This document shows, piece by piece, positions 6,343 through 8,140 of a DNA stretch of 8,140 nt (position 1 is its first letter; each line of letters opens with the position of its first letter). The notes below the pieces were generated by a model. It was not told the DNA's origin. It saw only the letters and a list, made by a program, of their open reading frames with translations, and did no database searches. The translations under genes and the position numbers were made by a program. The stretch comes from a bacterium (lineage in GTDB: Bacteria; Vulcanimicrobiota; CADAWZ01): contig JAKSUM010000047.1 of assembly GCA_024409025.1 (NCBI GenBank), forward strand, positions 1-8,140, written 5' to 3'.

Positions 6343-6930
6343 GTGAGCAAGATACAGAAAATATTCGAAATAAAATCGCTGAATGCGGACAAATCAAAGC
6401 TCAGCGTAAAGACAGTTAACGGAACGCTGTACATACAGTGGGATTCAATAACACATGCATATATTTTTAATCTGAAAGGGTACAGCAGCGTTCTCAAGCC
6501 CGCATTTGCAATGAACATAAAAGAGAGCTCCGGAAGCTCATACCTGCTTATACTTCCTGCAGAAAAGACAGGCTCCATCAAAATGGTTATAGACGGAAAG
6601 ATAATCATGAAGATGCTTATGTCAAAAATATCACTGGATCAGACTATAGATCCGATATTTACGGAAGTGGTTACAAAGCTGACAGACCATTTTACATGGA
6701 CATATATAGACGCGCCTCTTAAAAACTTCATATCATCAGGGAACATAAACTTTCCGCTATGCGAAAACGAGCAGCAGATTTCAGAATACTGCGGCAGGCT
6801 TGAAGAGGGACTCGCATCAGGAGGAGAAGAAAGCCTAAAGGAATCATTGAAGGAAATACATTCACAGTCATCGCCTGTAACGTCAAGAGAAAAGCTGACG
6901 ATTGGTTCTGAAATTGACGGAATATATACT
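6343..6930 (+). other. Unassigned N-terminal region of the kinase (PATAN/DUF4388-like?)
   Basis: Residues 1-145 alternate beta-like stretches, such as TLYIQWDSITHAYIFNL (28-44) and SSYLLILP (65-72), with EKTGSIKMVIDGK (74-86), a helix-like stretch (about 90-115) and DHFTWTYIDAP (115-125). The order TG-x-[IL]-x-[ILM], then Gly-Lys, then a helix, then an aromatic F-x-W/F-x-Y strand recalls PATAN/DUF4388 domains found with bacterial signalling proteins. The early W-x-x-I strand would also fit a PH-like fold. Neither is certain by eye. Residues 146-195 look like a flexible Ser/Glu-rich linker. Confidence 0.35.
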
Positions 6931-8140
6931 GTAAAGAAAATACTCTCAGGCGGCATGGGCGTAGTATATGTCATTGACGACAAGGAAAGAAATAAAACCT
7001 ACGCGCTAAAAACCTTCAAAGACGAATTCATATATGACGTGGCTGTCTGTAATCAGTTTATCAAAGAAGCCGAAATATGGACAAAGGTAGGAAAGCATAA
7101 AAACATTGTACAAGCAGAGAGGGTAATGCTAAGAGAAGGTCAGCCGTATATATTTCTTGAGTTCATAGACGGCAAGGAGCTTGAGGAAATAATACATACC
7201 GAAGGCCACATAAGCGCCAAGGACGCAATAAACTATTCAATGCAGCTCTGCAGCGGCATGAGCTACGCATGGAATCTCCTCGGACTTATACACAGGGATC
7301 TGAAGCCGGCAAACTGCTTTATAACAAAAGACGGAACGCTCAAAATATCCGACTTCGGACTCGGAACAGTCTCCATGTCCAAGGACAGCTCCAGCGGGGA
7401 CGAGATGGGAAGCGCTATAGTCGGAACCTTCCCATATATGGCGCCTGAATTGTTCATGGGCGGAAACATGGCATCCACTCAGACTGATATATACGCATTC
7501 GGCATAATATTAAGCGAAATGCTTACAGGAGTAAACCCGTTCTATGACGAGGATCCTTCAGAAATCATTGACAGGCATATGAATCTCGAGTCATCACTGT
7601 TCGATAACATAACAGATGAGGTAACTCCCGAACTTGACTTTATATACAAAAAATGTATAGCCAAGGATCCTGCTGAAAGATACTCAACATTTGAAGAGAT
7701 ATATGAAGATCTTGCCCCTCTTTATGAGGAAGCCACCGGAGCAGAATTCAAAGCCACATATCATGAAACATTTTCCGAAGAGGACTATATAAAAAGAGGC
7801 CTTTCTCTTGCAAATCTCAGACAGTATGCGGAAGCGCTAAAGGTATTTGATGAAGCAATCAAGATAAACCCAAGAACCCCTGCCCTTCTGCACAAAGGAA
7901 AGACACTTGCCGCTGCAGGTAAATACAGCGAGGCAATCGAGGCTCTTGACGCATTTATAGAGCAGCACAAGTCATACTGGAGAGCATGGCTTTACAAAGC
8001 GGACGCATATACAAGCTCAAAACAATACCAGTATGCGGAAGAATGCCTTATGAAAGCCGAAGAGATGAATTCAGGCAACCCTGAAATACTGGCAGCCAAG
8101 GGCAGGCTCAAATCGGAATTAGGCGAAATAGGCGAAGCAA
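6343..8140 (+). CDS. Eukaryotic-type Ser/Thr protein kinase with C-terminal TPR repeats, 3' end outside window
   Basis: It phosphorylates Ser/Thr of unknown targets, probably in the cytosol, since no membrane segment appears in the 599 visible residues. GTG 6343 is the only standard in-frame start near and has AAGAAGGA seven bases upstream. Residues 1-195 are an unrecognised region ending in a charged, low-complexity linker (about 150-195). The kinase domain spans about 197-456: Gly loop SGGMGVVY (202-209), ALK Lys K223, alpha-C Glu E242, IHRDLKPAN (316-324, catalytic D319), SDFG (336-339, metal D337), GTFPYMAPE (361-369) and the closing Arg R446. All catalytic residues are present, so it should be active. 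The first Gly of the loop is Leu. TPR-like helical pairs follow at about 480-513 (RGLSLANLRQYAEALKVFDE), 514-547 and 548-581, and a fourth is cut by the window edge. It is divergent from the glycosyltransferase. It lacks the PASTA/transmembrane layout of PknB/PrkC, so it is not that housekeeping kinase. Confidence 0.93.
   Translation, partial: MSKIQKIFEIKSLNADKSKLSVKTVNGTLYIQWDSITHAYIFNLKGYSSVLKPAFAMNIKESSGSSYLLILPAEKTGSIKMVIDGKIIMKMLMSKISLDQTIDPIFTEVVTKLTDHFTWTYIDAPLKNFISSGNINFPLCENEQQISEYCGRLEEGLASGGEESLKESLKEIHSQSSPVTSREKLTIGSEIDGIYTVKKILSGGMGVVYVIDDKERNKTYALKTFKDEFIYDVAVCNQFIKEAEIWTKVGKHKNIVQAERVMLREGQPYIFLEFIDGKELEEIIHTEGHISAKDAINYSMQLCSGMSYAWNLLGLIHRDLKPANCFITKDGTLKISDFGLGTVSMSKDSSSGDEMGSAIVGTFPYMAPELFMGGNMASTQTDIYAFGIILSEMLTGVNPFYDEDPSEIIDRHMNLESSLFDNITDEVTPELDFIYKKCIAKDPAERYSTFEEIYEDLAPLYEEATGAEFKATYHETFSEEDYIKRGLSLANLRQYAEALKVFDEAIKINPRTPALLHKGKTLAAAGKYSEAIEALDAFIEQHKSYWRAWLYKADAYTSSKQYQYAEECLMKAEEMNSGNPEILAAKGRLKSELGEIGEA

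Noticed and set aside
6343..8140. Kinase as PknB/PrkC-type muropeptide-sensing housekeeping kinase
   Set aside because: There is no transmembrane segment or PASTA repeats. The kinase is preceded by a large domain and followed by TPR-like helices.

Overview
The window is a compact bacterial chromosomal segment with short intergenic gaps, no RNA genes, no CRISPR array and no visible mobile element. It carries a long-form ribosome hibernation factor (HPF), a LytR-CpsA-Psr (LCP) wall enzyme with a LytR_C domain, and a eukaryotic-type Ser/Thr kinase with a TPR tail. The long HPF and LCP suit a Bacillota-like (clostridial) lineage, but a cytosolic kinase-TPR protein is less typical there, so a lesser-known Gram-positive-type or deep-branching phylum is also possible. 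By eye, Ile is mostly ATA and Arg mostly AGA/AGG in the plus-strand genes. All complete genes read cleanly with the standard code and end in TAA or TGA.

Left block, plus strand (1-3324): the 3' end of a dUTPase gene (dut), then an LCP ligase with a long Pro-rich tail, a class I SAM methyltransferase whose ATG overlaps the LCP stop (TAATG), and long HPF. The only clear terminator is the strong hairpin at 3291-3324, so these four genes may be read together, although an internal promoter before hpf cannot be excluded.

Middle block, minus strand (3312-6207): a GT-C/PMT-like multipass glycosyltransferase followed, with a 23-nt overlap, by an acyltransferase-3 family membrane O-acyltransferase. 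The pair runs convergently into hpf. The shared terminator is bidirectional and its right arm encodes the last codons of the acyltransferase.

Right block, plus strand (6343 to the window end): a Ser/Thr protein kinase with an unrecognised N-terminal region (possibly PATAN/DUF4388-like) and C-terminal TPR repeats, cut by the window edge. It is divergent from the glycosyltransferase across a 135-bp gap that must hold both promoters if each is transcribed locally.

Functionally, the LCP enzyme (attachment of glycopolymers to the wall), the GT-C glycosyltransferase and the acyltransferase (decoration of surface glycans) form a plausible cell-envelope theme. The kinase could be a regulator and HPF handles stationary-phase ribosome dimerisation. 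The functional linkage is inference from proximity. I do not see a clearly new defence or mobile system. The most unusual items are the kinase's N-terminal region, the altered C-terminal motif of the acyltransferase and the odd dut-LCP junction.
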